A stretch of DNA of 64,000 bases from Lumbricus terrestris (taxonomy: Eukaryota > Annelida > Clitellata > Crassiclitellata > Lumbricidae), in NCBI GenBank assembly GCA_949752735.1, contig OX457039.1:49039055-49103054 (forward strand). Reading direction: 5' to 3'. A program made the translations under genes and the position numbers. Each line of letters opens with the position of its first letter. The first letter of the stretch is position 1. The notes beneath the pieces are model-generated. The model saw only the letters and a list, made by a program, of their open reading frames with translations, was not told where the DNA came from and searched no databases. This document shows, piece after piece, positions 20,487-38,792 of this stretch.

Positions 20487-21894
20487 CAGGGTGTCCAATA
20501 AGTTCGTGAACGATTTTGCTAGTTTGTTATAAAAAAAATACACAACAAAAATCAATAATTATTGTACCATTTAATAGGCAATAGTGTTGCCTTTGCTGGC
20601 TATAACAGCTTTCATTCGTCTGGGCAAAGATTCGATGAGGTTGTACAAAGTTTCAAGCGATATCGAATTCCATGCTTTTCGCAAACGACGTTTTAGCTGA
20701 GTAGGAGTTTTTGGTTCAGGATCTTTGTAGACACTGCTTGCAAGGGGGCGGATACAGGAATTTTCGAAGGGGGGGCAAAATTTTTGGTCTTGTGAGCTTG
20801 TGAGACAAGAGAAAAAATTTTTAGTCATCGACCAATTTTCCGGGAAAAAATACCATTTCATCCGCCGAAAAAACTGATGACCTTTTGACCTTTTTTTTTT
20901 AGTCATCGACCAGTTTTCCGGGAAACATCCGCCGCTGAATCGACGGGGGGGCCAAGTCCCGTGCGATTTTGTAATACCCCCTATTGTCCTGTTGTCCTGT
21001 TTTTCTCTCCCACTACATTTATTTAATGGCTTGTTGAAACCAAATGGGGGGGGCACGTCCCATGCAATTTTTAAATGGGGGCCATGGCCGGATTGGCCCC
21101 CCTGGATCCGCCCCTGACTGCTTGAGAGTATACTCCAGAGATTTTCAATCGGTGAGAGATCAGGAGAGTTTGGAAGCCAGTTTTCAATGTAGTTAGGAAT
21201 ATTTTCGTTCAGCCATCCTCGCGAAACAGCAGATGTAGGTTATGTAGGCCTATGCATGTGCTCGCGCACCATCCTGCTGGAAAACGCTAACGGCGTTGTC
21301 AGTGAATAATCGTCGTTTCGAGATCGTTCCAGAAGTGTCCAGTCTGTCGTAAACTGGTTTTAATTCCTTCTTTAAAATGTTATTGATATAATACTCCGAG
21401 TTAATTGATGTATGCTAAACAGAACATTAGACCAGTCTTCGAATTTCCTATGTCTATGCTGCCGCGCGAATAACAACCGTTTTTTTCCTCTGAGCGTCTG
21501 TTAGGAATGGCGCCTTTCTGCGTTTCCAACTTCCCCACTTCAACTCCACTTTCATGTAATTTCTGATTGTTTCTTTCTTGCCCTTCATCCACCTGCCTTG
21601 AGGGATTCTTCTATCTGTCTCAATCCAAATCCTCGTCTGTATTTCACCTTTTTGATTATTTTAATAGCAGCCTGTGTCAAAATATTTGATCGCGAACTGC
21701 ATAAAATTCGCTAAAAATAGCCTGTCAGTATAAATTGATGACGTCATTTCCTCGTTGCAAAAAACTATAACATTTTACACTTTTTGGTTTCAGGACATAA
21801 AGCTCTTTCAAATGACATAAGCATTATTAATGTTTGTTGCAAAAAATTCTGCATTCTGCAAGCAAAATCGTTCACGAACTTATTGGACGCCCTA
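20487..21894 (-). mobile_element. Tc1-like transposon, degenerate
   Basis: Ends CAGGGTGTCCAATAAGTTCG and the inverse CGAACTTATTGGACGCCCTA sit at TA sites. The minus strand encodes transposase pieces in several frames: TDAQRKKRLLFARQHRHRKF, VFQQDGARAHA (second catalytic Asp region), LPNSPDLSPIENLWSIL (third catalytic Glu region), and ETLYNLIESLPRRMKAVIAS near the stop at 20571. Frameshifts, stops and a nested insertion show it is dead. Confidence 0.85.
20741..21116. mobile_element. hAT-type MITE nested in the Tc1 element
   Basis: The element runs from CAAGGGGGCGGATACAGG to CCTGGATCCGCCCCTG between perfect ACTGCTTG octamers (20733-20740 and 21117-21124). It belongs to the same family as 1-335, 26012-26257 and 32270-32621. 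It interrupts the transposase frame. Confidence 0.9.
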
Positions 21895-22027
21895 TATATA
21901 CGCTAGAGAAGCCTTATAATTCAATTACTGTTATAACGTATGTGGCAGTATCGCTGTATTCGAACCATAATACAAGAGGTAGAGCAAAGTTAGAAGCGGC
22001 CATAATGCTTACGCACTCAGTCTAATC

Positions 22028-22400
22028 AATCAATCAATCAATCACATAAATTTATATAGCGCCCCTTCAAGATCTCTACTCAGAGGCGCTCCCAACCCAG
22101 GCCTGGTCAAAGAGAAAGGTCTCGAGAAGACGGTAGAAAGAGCCAGCAGAGTCACGGGGAAGCGAACGGAGAGCCGCAGGGAGGCCATTCCAGATAGCTG
22201 GACCCACCACGGAAAATGCTCTTCGTTGCATAGTAGCGGTACGACAAAAAGGGACAAGATAGTCACCGCGGGCAGCTGACCGCAGCGAACAACGGCCCAG
22301 AGAAACCGATACTGGAGTAAAAAGCTCACATAGGTAGGATGGAGCTTGAGACAGAATGCAGCGCCAAGCTGCATTCCTAACTAGGACACTGATTCAATTT
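22028..22400 (-). mobile_element. Interspersed repeat with SINE-like tail
   Basis: The left part (tatagcgccccttcaagatc, ctcagaggcgctccc) matches the SINE tails at 33166-33366 and 35562-35735. The right part is different, so this is a related family or a composite. Short (AATC)n repeats lie just before it. No gene. Confidence 0.55.
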
Positions 22401-22894
22401 CCGTTCATAGCCTACAGGCCTATGCGTGGCAGGTATATATTTTGGCCTCAGAAGCTGGGAGTCGCATGCGCAGCTCAAAAGACTTGAGTGTTCAACTGAA
22501 CCCTACACTGTTGCACACACTTGAATATCTTCAAAACGATATAGGCCTTGGGCCGCGTTTTTAATTATTTGTAGGCCTACACCCGGTTAGGCCGGAGCAT
22601 TTAGCAAGACGCTGAGAGCAAGGTACAAAGAGCTCTCGCTCAAACCAGGCATTTCAAAACATGACTTGAATTATTATGAGTTGACTTTCACAGACGAGTC
22701 AAAGGACGTAACAAGTTCACAACTAATTAATTTATAGTTTGAATAACTGAATCATTTCAATTAATTGAGTAGACCTACTCGTAGATAAACAAAGCGTTTC
22801 AGCTACTTCAGTGGTTTCTGACATTGGGTCTAAATAGCGGCAGACATAATATGCAAATCACTTAGGTGCAGTGAAATTACGTCGGCCTATAATA
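22401..22894. other. Upstream flank of paralogue A
   Basis: Probable promoter and 5' UTR region of the first thioesterase-like gene. I see no clear TATA box in a useful position and no repeat. Confidence 0.4.
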
Positions 22895-22947
22895 ATGGCA
22901 TGGTCTGCTGAAGAACAACGGTCAGTGAGAGAAGGACGTTACGAACG
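22895..22947 (+). CDS. Paralogue A exon 1
   Basis: ATG at 22895 and donor GAACG|gtaagg, ending in phase 2. It was chosen because the same position, phase and basic end (..R split CG|A) occur in paralogues B and C. Its 53 bp is two codons shorter than theirs. Confidence 0.65.
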
Positions 22948-24396
22948 GTAAGGAAATAATAATTGTTCTTAATGATATAAAGCTAAAGAGAATTTTCGTA
23001 TGTGCAAAATTTCTTTCCCACATATTTATTACATGTGGGACTCTATTTTCAGGATCGTTATCTACAGGGTGCGCCAAAAAAAGTAATCCCCTACGGCTTT
23101 TTGTCAATATCTTGGCCAAAAATAGGAATTTTTCAAATCCAGTTTTATGGGCTTGAAGGTAATTCATATCTACGTACAATAGCCAAATTTCATCGCCATT
23201 TGTGAAGCAGAACAAAAGTTATATCACTTTTAGTGAGGCCACCCACCGTTTTTTGACGATTCAAAAACGCGACGCAACAAAAAGTAAGAAAAAACCAATT
23301 TAATTATTCTGGCCAATATCTTGGCCGGAAGTAAGAATTTCGAAATGAAATTTTACAGGCTTAAAGACAATTCATATTTGCACATGATGGCCAGATTTCA
23401 GCAAAATATTTCAAACAGAATAAAAGTTATGGCACTTTTAAAGAGGCCACCCACCGTTTTTTGACGATTCAAAGACGTAACGCAGCAAAAAGGTAGCAAA
23501 ACACGATTTTATTTAGTCTCAACTCAAATAATTGTTATCAGATAGCCTTGATATTGCCAGATGATCATTATTATAACTATTGAAAAAGGAACAGGGCGCC
23601 AGCGTAGCTGCACGTCACTGAGAAGTCACTTAGCAAGATGACAATAAAATCGGTAAATAAGGAATCTGTCAGCTTAATCAACAGCTCCATCAAGAACTTT
23701 GCAAAGAGACTCAAAAGAAGTTTTGGCACGGGTGTTGGGCACATTGAGCACAAGTTGTGAAGCACTACCAAGTTCATTTTACAACAGTTATTTGAGATGA
23801 GACTTAATAAAAGCGTGTTTTTGTTACTTTCTGTTGCGTTTCGTTTTTGAATCGTCAAAAACAGTGGGTGGCCTCACTAAAAGTGGTATAACTTTTGTCC
23901 TGTTTGAAATATTTTTATAAAATCTGGCCATCATGTGCAGATATGAATTGTCTTTAAGCCTGTCAAATTTCATTTCGATCTTCTTACTTTTGGCCAAGAC
24001 ATTGGCCAAAAACCTAATTTTTGTTGCGCTTCGTTTTTGAATCATCAAAAAACGCTGGGTGGCCTCACTAAAATTGATATAACTTTTGTACTGTTTGAAA
24101 TAGTTTTTTGTAATTTGACCACTGTACGTACATATGAATTGCCTTTAAGTCTGTAAAGTTTCATTTAAAAATTCGTATGTTCGGCCAAGATATGGCCAAA
24201 AAACCGTAGGGGATTACTTTTTTTTGGCGCACCCTGTACATCTCTCTCTCTTCTTAAGACCTATTTTTTTTCTAGGGGTTATCGCACTGGGAGCGCTACT
24301 GAATGGCCATGGTTGTGAGCGGCGCTATAGAAATTACTAATTACATTACATTACATTACATGTATATGCTGCAGGTTATCCTTACTATATATATAT

Positions 24397-24448
<52 letters not shown>

Positions 24449-27400
24449 CTGTGCTATGCAATAGGTCCACACAGCTTCCAGAAAAAATAAAAATAAAATG
24501 AGCCTACAGAAAAAATAGCTCAAGGCTATATGTGAACTTTGAGAACTTGAACCGTAATCAAGTGGATAACTTCACGCATAAATTTGCCAATAACGTGCTA
24601 CCATAAGAATTGCCAAACTATGTTTTTACCAAAGTAGTATACATTGTACATACGTCGATATTACACGTGACAATATAATTATTATAGTTGTTGTGCACGA
24701 ATAATTTATCGTTGGTTATGTTCATTTGCTGTAGGCCCTTAATGGTCAAAACATTTGGAATAGCCTACACTGCCAATGAGCATTCAGAATACAAATATAC
24801 TACAGGCTATATGTATTGTATACCCAGTTTAAGAAGCTGTGAATTACTTAAATCAAGAGTGAACACTTGACAATGCTTTATTAATCTTGCTTCGCTGATA
24901 GGCTTACACATTAATTTTTGGGAAATCTATGCTATCAGCTAATTAATAGCCCAGTTTTCGGCCATCATTGAATCTTGCTAATAAAAATTATGTTACCCTA
25001 AGCAAGCAGGGCTAGTGACAGTGATGAACCCTTTTAAGTCTCCTGTACTCACTATAGACAGTGCACCGAATTGAAATATGAGACTAAAATTATATATCAG
25101 TATATATACCTTATCTTTGCATTGTTGGTCATAAAATAGCCTACCGGTACTTGGTAGCTGCAGAATGTTGCTGATTGATGTAATAGAATGACAGAAGCAT
25201 TACATCTCGTACCAGAAGAAAACGGCAATGGCTTTTCATTGTCATTCGAGGGTTTCAAATACGATGACTTCAACAGAGCAGGTAGGCATGCAGTAGGTTG
25301 GTGTCATGGCTCAATTGCAATGTATGTAAACTTAGGCCAACAGATACATGTATACCGAGCTTTAAGATATATCATCGTGAAGTCACTTGCAACTGTACTG
25401 ACAATGTTCAACACAAATTGACATCATTGCAGAGCAGAGATGAGTTGTAACTATTTCAGCAGATGTTAACTATATATACCTATTCACAACAACTGTATTG
25501 GTGAAAAAGTAGTTATAACTAGTGTAGTGGATAGAATGTGGTGGTCCGCACCGAAATCGGTATTAAGTTAGAAATTGCACACCAGAGATATAATATTTTA
25601 GGGAAATAGGATGTTTGTGTTTTATTGTTTTTGTACAGTATTTATTCTAAACATATCTTCAGAAAATTAATTTCCGTTAGTTTATTAAAAAAAGACAAGC
25701 TTTAAAACTATTTCAATGCTCTTGATATACATATTATTTTTGTTTTAATTAAGTTAATGAAACAATTAATCAATTCAATTGGTTCACTTTTTGCTTATAT
25801 CTTGGGTTAGAATAAGTTTAGGCAAATAATTTTTGTGTCATTTTGAAGCCTGAGACAAGAACTATGAAACGCTATATCGCACTCAGTATGTTGCTGAATC
25901 GCCTTAATAGGGCCTACTGGTTTCGGTGTGTGGCGTCACAAATAGGTACAACTAGTTCTTTAGCAATCAGTAATAGCATGTAGGCCTAGTTATGATTACA
26001 TCGATTACTATCAAGGGCGGATACAGAAATTTTCGAAGGGGGGGGTCAAAATTTTCGGTTTGGGACAGGGAATTTTTCTTACTCGTACAGTCTTCTTAAG
26101 CCACACTACGGACTTCGTGTAGGGACCTCGTGGGACGTGGGACCCTACGGAACTACTCATGGGGGGGGCACATCAACTTTCCGAGCCAGAATAGCTGGTA
26201 AAAATAAATTTCTAAATTGGGGGCCATGGCCGGATTGGCCCCCTGGATCCGCCCCTGATTAGCTATTACTATGTTAGACAAGGTGAACGTATTCAACTAC
26301 ATATAATTATGCTAAATCACAAAGTACGCGAGCATCTATTACGAACATCACCATCATTCACCATGTTGCAATGCTCTTATGGACTAAATTTACTAAGGCA
26401 AATGATCAGCTGTTCCTGTTCAAATGCTAGCCAAACATACTGACAGTTTCCTGTTTTGTATCTAGGCCCTACTGGCCTACATCTTAAAACACGCTCTTGT
26501 CAAACAGGGTGGCTGAATCCTATTGCAATATTGCAGTTATATAACGTGAAAGTTATACCTAGTGGAAAAGGAGTTTAACAACTAAATAGCTACCTGCAGG
26601 TGGCTATTACTACTAGGGCCGAGTGATCGACTATCGTGGTCGAAAGTGCCCATCACTGTTTGGTCTGGAGCGCTCCCGACTAGTAACCTTGAAAAGGCGC
26701 TATATAAATCTCCGTAATGAATGAATATTACGAAAATTTAGCATAATTATTTTATTGCGCAGGCCTGAAAAGGAAATTCTGCCTCATCGCTCATTATATA
26801 TTATCATTTATTGTACGTGTGTTGGTTTTAGGCTTGGTGAGCTTGTCTAAGCTTTGCAAATATTTTGAATCTTTTCGATATATCTCCTGGAGAACTTTAT
26901 TGGGTATAAAGGATAGCGCAGTTGGGACAACGTTTGTGGTCCAATTGCACGTAGAGATTTCAAAAGAGCTTTACAAACAAGCAAGTTTGACTTCAAAGTT
27001 AAAGATGCTCCTCAAGCTGGCTCATTGTGGACAATCCTCTGCGACGGTCCAAGTTTCATTGACGGATGAAAACTCTGGATTACTGCTGGCGTCCGCGTTT
27101 AGAAGCGATGTTCACGTGAATCCCAAAACAAGAAAACCAGAACCTTTTTCTGATGACTTTAGGCAAAGAGTTACAAAAATTCTTGATGGACATCAAATGC
27201 AGATTCCTCCAAAACTGGTGCAGGGTATTTTGGACATAGAACGCGTCTACTGCTGCACAGTAGTGGTCAAGAATATCGACATGGACATCAATGACCACAC
27301 TACCAACCTTGTCTACTTTGATTATGTATTGGAGTGTGCTGCTCAGGCTGCTGCAGTTGGACACTACACGAAACTAAAAGGTGACGTCTGTGGCTTTTGT

Positions 27401-27580
27401 GTGAAGATGGCGAATCTTCTGCATACCAGCGAATCACATGCCGGAAACGAGTTGACCGTAAGCACCTGCGAAGACCCGTCAAACCCACTGCTGCTTTATT
27501 TTTCAGTGGCAAAGGAAAGCAGAGATATTGCTCATGCTGTTTTAGAATATTACGATCCTCATATCGAAAGTAATCTCTAA
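22895..27580 (+). CDS. Double-hotdog thioesterase-like protein, paralogue A (3 exons)
   Basis: Exons 22895-22947, 25187-25281 and 26832-27580 give 298 residues. The start ATG opens MAWSAEEQRSVREGRYE and the donor is GAACG|gtaagg. Phases (2, then 1) match paralogues B and C exactly. The N-terminal half has GFKYDDFNRAGLVSLSKLCK and the C-terminal half has NIDMDINDHTTNLVYFDYVL, each a hotdog-like hydrophobic helix after an Asp-rich loop. In 4-hydroxybenzoyl-CoA and FatA-type thioesterases the equivalent loop is D-x-D/N..H-x-N; here it is DMDINDHTT. The fold and an acyl-thioester role are inference. It is the most divergent of the three (fewer conserved Cys, GHYTKLK for GYYKKLK). Intron 1 holds the mariner-type element at 23065-24236. 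Confidence 0.75.
23065..24236 (+). mobile_element. Mariner-type foldback element, copy B
   Basis: Ends CAGGGTGCGCCAAAAAAAG and the inverse with TA on both sides (23063-23064, 24237-24238); long inverted arms as in 18798-19977. The centre keeps the same 40-codon ORF (23638-23760). It lies in intron 1 of paralogue A. Confidence 0.85.
23638..23760 (+). pseudogene. Transposase C-terminal remnant (40 codons), copy B
   Basis: It has the same start, length and stop as 19368-19490, reading MTIKSVNKESVSLINSSIKN then FAKRLKRSFGTGVGHIEHKL. The conservation of reading frame between two copies could mean a young family or a common recent source. Confidence 0.6.
24386..24447. repeat. (AT)n microsatellite
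   Basis: About 60 bp of alternating AT with one interruption, in intron 1 of paralogue A, beside a (TACAT)n run at 24339-24361. A SINE-tail block lies at about 24275-24335 (cgcactgggagcgctac). Confidence 0.95.
25187..25281 (+). CDS. Paralogue A exon 2
   Basis: The acceptor is gatgtaatag (weak pyrimidine tract) and the donor GCAG|gtaggc. It is exactly 95 bp, as in B and C, and ends FKYDDFNRA like paralogue B. An ATG lies one base in, but homology shows this is internal. Confidence 0.8.
26012..26257. mobile_element. hAT-type MITE (CARGGGCGGATCC family), internal deletion
   Basis: Left caagggcggatacag, right cctggatccgcccctg; 246 bp. The flanks (attactat / attagcta) are not a clean duplication. 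It lies in intron 2 of paralogue A. Confidence 0.75.
26832..27580 (+). CDS. Paralogue A exon 3 (both hotdog cores)
   Basis: The acceptor is tgttggttttag; open to TAA at 27578-27580. It has the KTRKPEP block shared with B and C (linker between the two halves), the DMD..HTT loop and the end ..EYYDPHIESNL, matching EFYDPYVYSNL of B. Confidence 0.85.
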
Positions 27581-28740
27581 GAGTTCTAGACTTTACGATT
27601 GCGTGGTCTGTCGCGAGCATTTCAACAACATTACCAGCTCAGCAGTAATTTATCTGCCTTCAGATGTGAAGAATATCTTCTCTAATTAAACCTAACAAAT
27701 TAATATGCCGTATTGTTACGTGAGAAGTTAGCTCGAAAATTTTCAACACGTCATTGAGTAGACTGCTGACTCTATATTTTGATAAAGTTCAACTGTAGTC
27801 TGTACTAACGTTAGGCTATTATAGGCCTAAGGGTTAACGTACCGGTACATCCAAGGTCTACTGAAGCAAATGATATCCAATAATCCAAGTAACCGTCGAA
27901 TCTGGTTAATGGCAAGATTATGATTATTACGGTGTTCGTGCATTGTAATGTAACTGACCATTTACCTAATAGCAACACTTCAAGATACAAGCGTGTAGGC
28001 CTAAATAGTTCGTTGAAGAGTAGGCCTAGGCTACAAGAGTAGCAGGCCTATATTCGACATTATTCTCTGACCGATGCAATGATCAACCGGAAGAGTTGTA
28101 GCCATCAGTGGTGGGCGGACAGTTAGGCCTATGGGTAAAACCCCAAATATGTAGGCCTAATTTTCAAAATGCTAAACTAATTTTGTGTTGGCCTTTAGTC
28201 TGTACATTTTGCGATCATGTCTATTGGAAACCCTGAAATTAACGACTTCGAAACTTCTGTTTAACGCTACGTTACTGCGAGTTGCAAATTCCGTTGCTCT
28301 AGAACTGATCCACCTGCCCTGCCAGATAAAAAGTAAATTCAACGTTAACCGTTAAGTAGCCTGTCATTGCAAACATTGACCAACGATTGGTTAAGACGCA
28401 GAAAAATTCGTATTATTGCAGTGGATGGTTTGAAGTTCTTCAGAACATAGGCTAATCCCCTACTGCTCTCGATCCGCATTTGCAGTTTGTCCCAACCTTC
28501 CATCACCGTCACCTGAAATTTGGAAGTCGTCCCAAGGTCCATCGTTTCTTACCTTAAACCTGCACATCGATTTTTATTGTGATTAGGCGCATGTGACTCC
28601 GGCTATCGTTTAGTCTTGTTTGACTCTGAAAAAATCTCGAGGTTATGATGCCAACATTTCGCACCTCGGAAATTTATAAATAGGTAGGAGACTTGGCAAT
28701 TCGATGAATTATACAAAAAGTTCATCTAAAAAATAAAGAG
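27581..28740. other. Intergenic, 3' flank of paralogue A
   Basis: Probable 3' UTR then intergenic DNA. No standard AATAAA close to the stop; TAATTAAA at about 27683 is a weak candidate. Rich in taggcctaa words. No gene seen. Confidence 0.45.
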
Positions 28741-29500
28741 AAGATTCTGTGTGTGTGTCTGTCTGTCTATCTGTTTAACCGGGATGCATTTCCTCATTTT
28801 TGAGTTTTTCACTCCAAACCTTCACTACTCTGTCGGTGTTGGCATATGGGACACCCGCTGGAGGGGTTGGCGAATCTCTACCACCATGGGGACCAGGGTG
28901 AGGAACGAAAACCGTAATTTTTGCTATAAATTTCCACTCCCTTGCCATAGTATGCCATAGTTTCACAGTTTTTCACCTGAAATGTTACAGCTAGAGATAG
29001 CCATAGTGCTACAGGAGCAACCTAGTCTCATCCAACACCCACCTCGCCCCGCAGGGGCCGGGTGGACGCAGGGTATTGTTGGGGGGGGAAGAGAAAAACA
29101 ATTTGCCCGTAAACGCTAAGTATCACGAGAGGCGTACCGGTTTGGATGTCGGAGTGTGATGAGGTTGGGAGTTCGGTGCGGTGGAGTGGGGTGGGGTGGG
29201 AGCGGGCGGTTGGAGAGCCGGCGGTTGGGGCGCAGTCCTATAGGCCTATATTAACAGTAAGCGATCGAGGCGTTGTAGCTTTTTACGACCCACCTTTGGA
29301 CTAAACTTTGACTTGAGCCAAAAGCGAAATTTATCGGGGAATGCAGAGTACCCCACCCACAGAGATGGAGGCAAAGTGGGCCGGCGGGTTAGGTGAGTCG
29401 GTGGGAGCGGGGCGAATCCTAAATTTCCCGGACAACGCCGGATTCCCCAGCTAAAAAATAGTAATAAGACACAACACGTCGAATTGTTTGCCAAGGATGG
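28741..29500. mobile_element. Degenerate repeat cluster, possibly Helitron-like
   Basis: A (TGTC) run at 28755-28770 leads into ggaccagggtgaggaacg and a GC-rich segment; at about 29425-29453 there is cggacaacgccggattcccc followed by agctaa. Similar hairpin-type ends (ggcaacgccgggtaattcag, ctagt) lie at about 32180-32202. Helitrons end in a short GC hairpin then CTRR; no Rep/helicase is visible, so the call is tentative. Confidence 0.35.
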
Positions 29501-30520
29501 ATAGACGGAAATCTTAGCCGCTAAGTTTATGGTCTATACAGTGTTTAATCTAGTCCCCCCCTGCGCAGAGGAGTCGGATTTGGGGGGGGGGACGGGACAA
29601 ACACCCGTTTTGGGCGGACGAAACCGCCCGCTGAGTCACCAACGACGCCATGTGACCGGCCATTTATCTTCTGACGACTTTATTTTAGTCTTTCCTATAC
29701 TTTTAAAACCTAAATTGCACATGCACATTGCACAAACATGTATGCCTAGATTTTCCTGGGGGGTGAAATAATTTTTCCGGGGGGAATGGTGCGTATTTAC
29801 ATGTATGCAACACCTCATATTTTCGGGGGAGGAGAGAAACTCAATCCTGAGCGGTGATACTTTCTCCCTAGAGACGTCTAGATTAAAAACTGCATAGCCT
29901 AGTAGCCTATAGATGCCACCCATTCCAAGATGTACGTCATCGACGTATTCCATAATTAGCAATAATTGGACCTTTTTACACCCATTTTGTTGCAATCGTA
30001 ATCGTAGCCTTAAACGTAGCATTGCTGAAGCGCTATATAAACCTATGTAGGCCTATACGTGAAAGCCAAGCGCAGTGCATCAAACGTGCAGTTGCAGTAA
30101 ACCGTCAGCCAGTCGGTCACTGTAGTCTAGTCCCAATCTCTGCACTTGCTCAGCCGCTCTAAACGAGTAGGCCGCATCGAGTAGGCCTAGGCCTGTAGAT
30201 CGTCTCAGCTATTGACCTACGCTGCCCAGTCCTACATTATTAACAGCAAACGAGGCGCTGTAGCTTTTTACGACTCACCTTTGGACCAGACTTTGACTTG
30301 TAGGTATAGGGCCTATAGGTCTGCAGATAAATGCTACTAGCTAGGCAGATTGTACAACTAGCTACTCGTACACCAAGTGCTCTATAGAGGTCGCGCTTTT
30401 TTCTGACTTCAAATCCAGCAAAACTTGTGTTGATTTTTTAGTAATATATAGGCCTATTGTTGACTTACAAGCCTGCAGGTCTACATATTAAAGATACCTG
30501 CTGCGGTGAAATTCGTCTTA
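29501..30520. other. Upstream flank of paralogue B
   Basis: No gene. The block gaggcgttgtagctttttacgacccacctttggac at about 29267-29300 recurs at about 30251-30285, a small direct repeat. Probable regulatory and 5' UTR DNA of paralogue B. Confidence 0.4.
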
Positions 30521-36575
<6,055 letters not shown>

Positions 36576-38566
36576 ACCGTACAATACATTTTGCAGTGAT
36601 AACATCATCCAGAAACGAAACACCTTTTATTCAATAAGAAAGGATAACCTGGAAGATGTGATTGAAAAAGTCATAAAATAACTCCAATTCAATTGGACAG
36701 TTCAGAAACAATCCACCCTTTATGAGTCTACAGCCAGATGTGCTGCAAAATTAAAAAGACTGGAAGTATGAGTCGTGCAGTTCTCCAGTGGGAACTGATG
36801 AGAGGGTGTAGTGCACATGCACTGATGCAAAGGTTCAGTCAACCTTCCATTTCGGTAGATGTGGTTGGTATACTGAGCAATAGATGTGATGGTCGCCTTG
36901 CATAGCTGTCAACATTTAAATTCGAATCATGTTATAACTTGTGATCATCTGCGTGTTCATATGCTACTACGAATTGTAGTCAATAGTCATATACACTATA
37001 CAGTGTTGTAACAGTTTGCAATTAAAGGATCATTTATAGATGGAATGGAACCAATAGTGATGATGTTGTTCAGAAAAATAAAAAAACAGGAAAATACAGA
37101 CCTCCTTTATTAGAACTGTGATGACGATTGAATGGACAAACATTAATACTATGAATATATCGACTGGTTAACAGCAATTTGTATGATGAAACCATTCTAT
37201 TATTCCCATGCATCAAGGTGTCCTGATTATTGACAGCAGTCTGTTGATAAGATGCCAAGTGTAACTTTGGTCAATGCTATAATCGGCCTATTTGTTGATA
37301 GGATATTTCGGTGATCATCTCGCTAAGAGTCTAAAGCAGAGGAAAGACCAAGAAAATGACCACGAAGACAAACTGATGTGCAGAATGAATAATTTATTCA
37401 GGCTATCCTAAGGGTTTTGTAGGAAATTAATTTTAATCAGTTGCGACAGTCAAGAAGTCTGCTTTGGCACCAGTGGCGGTGCCAGGATTTCAGTTTTGGG
37501 GGGCTGAATTCCCGCGGAGGAAATTTTCCATTTTCACCCGCCAAAATTTCTGACGACATTTTTTAGTCATTTGGTCGAAAACTCGTGCATATGGTTTCAA
37601 GCATAAATTTACGCAGTTGGTTTCCTGTCAACACGGTAATGGTGGGGAGAGTCACTTATGAAGTTTTGATGGGGCACTTAACGTTTCCCAAAGTTCTTCC
37701 GAGCTAAGAGCACTATTTTACAATAAGCCACACTGATATAGCCTATGTACATTATATGACTTTCAAAATGGTTGTAAAAGTTTAATAGGTTTACAACTTT
37801 ACAAAAATACAATATTATTGTCATTACAAACAATTACTAATATGTCTCATCTTAATTAAGCAACTATATCCATAAGATAGGACAATAATTTCCATAATGT
37901 CAGACTATGAAAAAAATTTGATGTGAACATGGAAATTTTCAATTATCAACAAAATCAAGACAGCAGCACTGTAAGTATTAATTGTTGCTAAGTAGAATCT
38001 AATAAATATATTATATATGTTATTCGCAACTCGTGACAGACCATGGCTTCCTCTGCGTATGCCTATAACTGCAGCAATAGGTGTGTCCCATCTTTTGAAC
38101 CGTTCCATCTTAGGTGGCTTCCCCCTACTAACTTATGTAGGCCTAGATATAAGTATGGCAAAATCATCGGCGCCCGCACTTAGGGGGAAGAGAGACCCAC
38201 GCCTCAGAAATTGAGAATTTTTTACCAACTATAAGGCCTGCGCTTTGGTTTTGACAAATTTCTCTGTGCCAAAGCACTAATGATGCTAATGATTCACAAA
38301 GTAAAACATGCAGATAACTTTACATCTAAGCACCTCTCTGAAAATATCCATGTTCTAAATTTTTCCTTTGCATTTTCTAAACTCTCGCTAAAAAGATGTC
38401 ACCACTAGGCCTATATCAATGTGTTTTGCACTCTCCTGCAAAAAGTAGGCTACGCTGGCGTCCATTTGCAAATTTGAAGCAAAATGAGTTAATTATTGTT
38501 TTCTGGAGAGAATTCTAGATGCAGGCCAACTCTATAAAAGTAGGCTAGCTGTGACTCGCCTTAGCA
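36576..38566. other. Intergenic between paralogues B and C
   Basis: 3' flank of paralogue B; AATAAA-type signal at about 37077. A possible hAT-like end (cagtggcggtgccaggattt) is at about 37473 and cggcgcccgcacttaggggg at about 38168 could be its mate, but no duplication is clear. 38285-38400 resembles 2395-2530. No gene. Confidence 0.5.
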
Positions 38567-38792
38567 GAGATCGTGAGTGGCCGAGTGGGTTGGTAGCCCG
38601 CTCGCCACGCCGGCGGCCCGGGTTCGATTCCCGGTCGGTCGGTTTATCAGAGTCTTCAGAGATTAATTTCTCGGATCTTTACTGCGGGCACCGGTGGCTC
38701 GGTCGCAATATAAACGTTGAGTGTGAGGTTGTACTCTGCCTCCGACACTAATCATCTTCGATATGAAACAGTGTCGTTAAGCCCGAAGTACT
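38567..38792 (+). mobile_element. tRNA-derived SINE with 13-bp TSD
   Basis: Between two copies of ACTCGCCTTAGCA (38554-38566, 38793-38805). The head has gagtgggttggtagcccgc (A box) and GGTTCGATTCCC (B box); then gattaatttctcggatc and a tail ending gtgtcgttaagcccgaa. It is the full-length counterpart of 829-1004. Confidence 0.9.
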
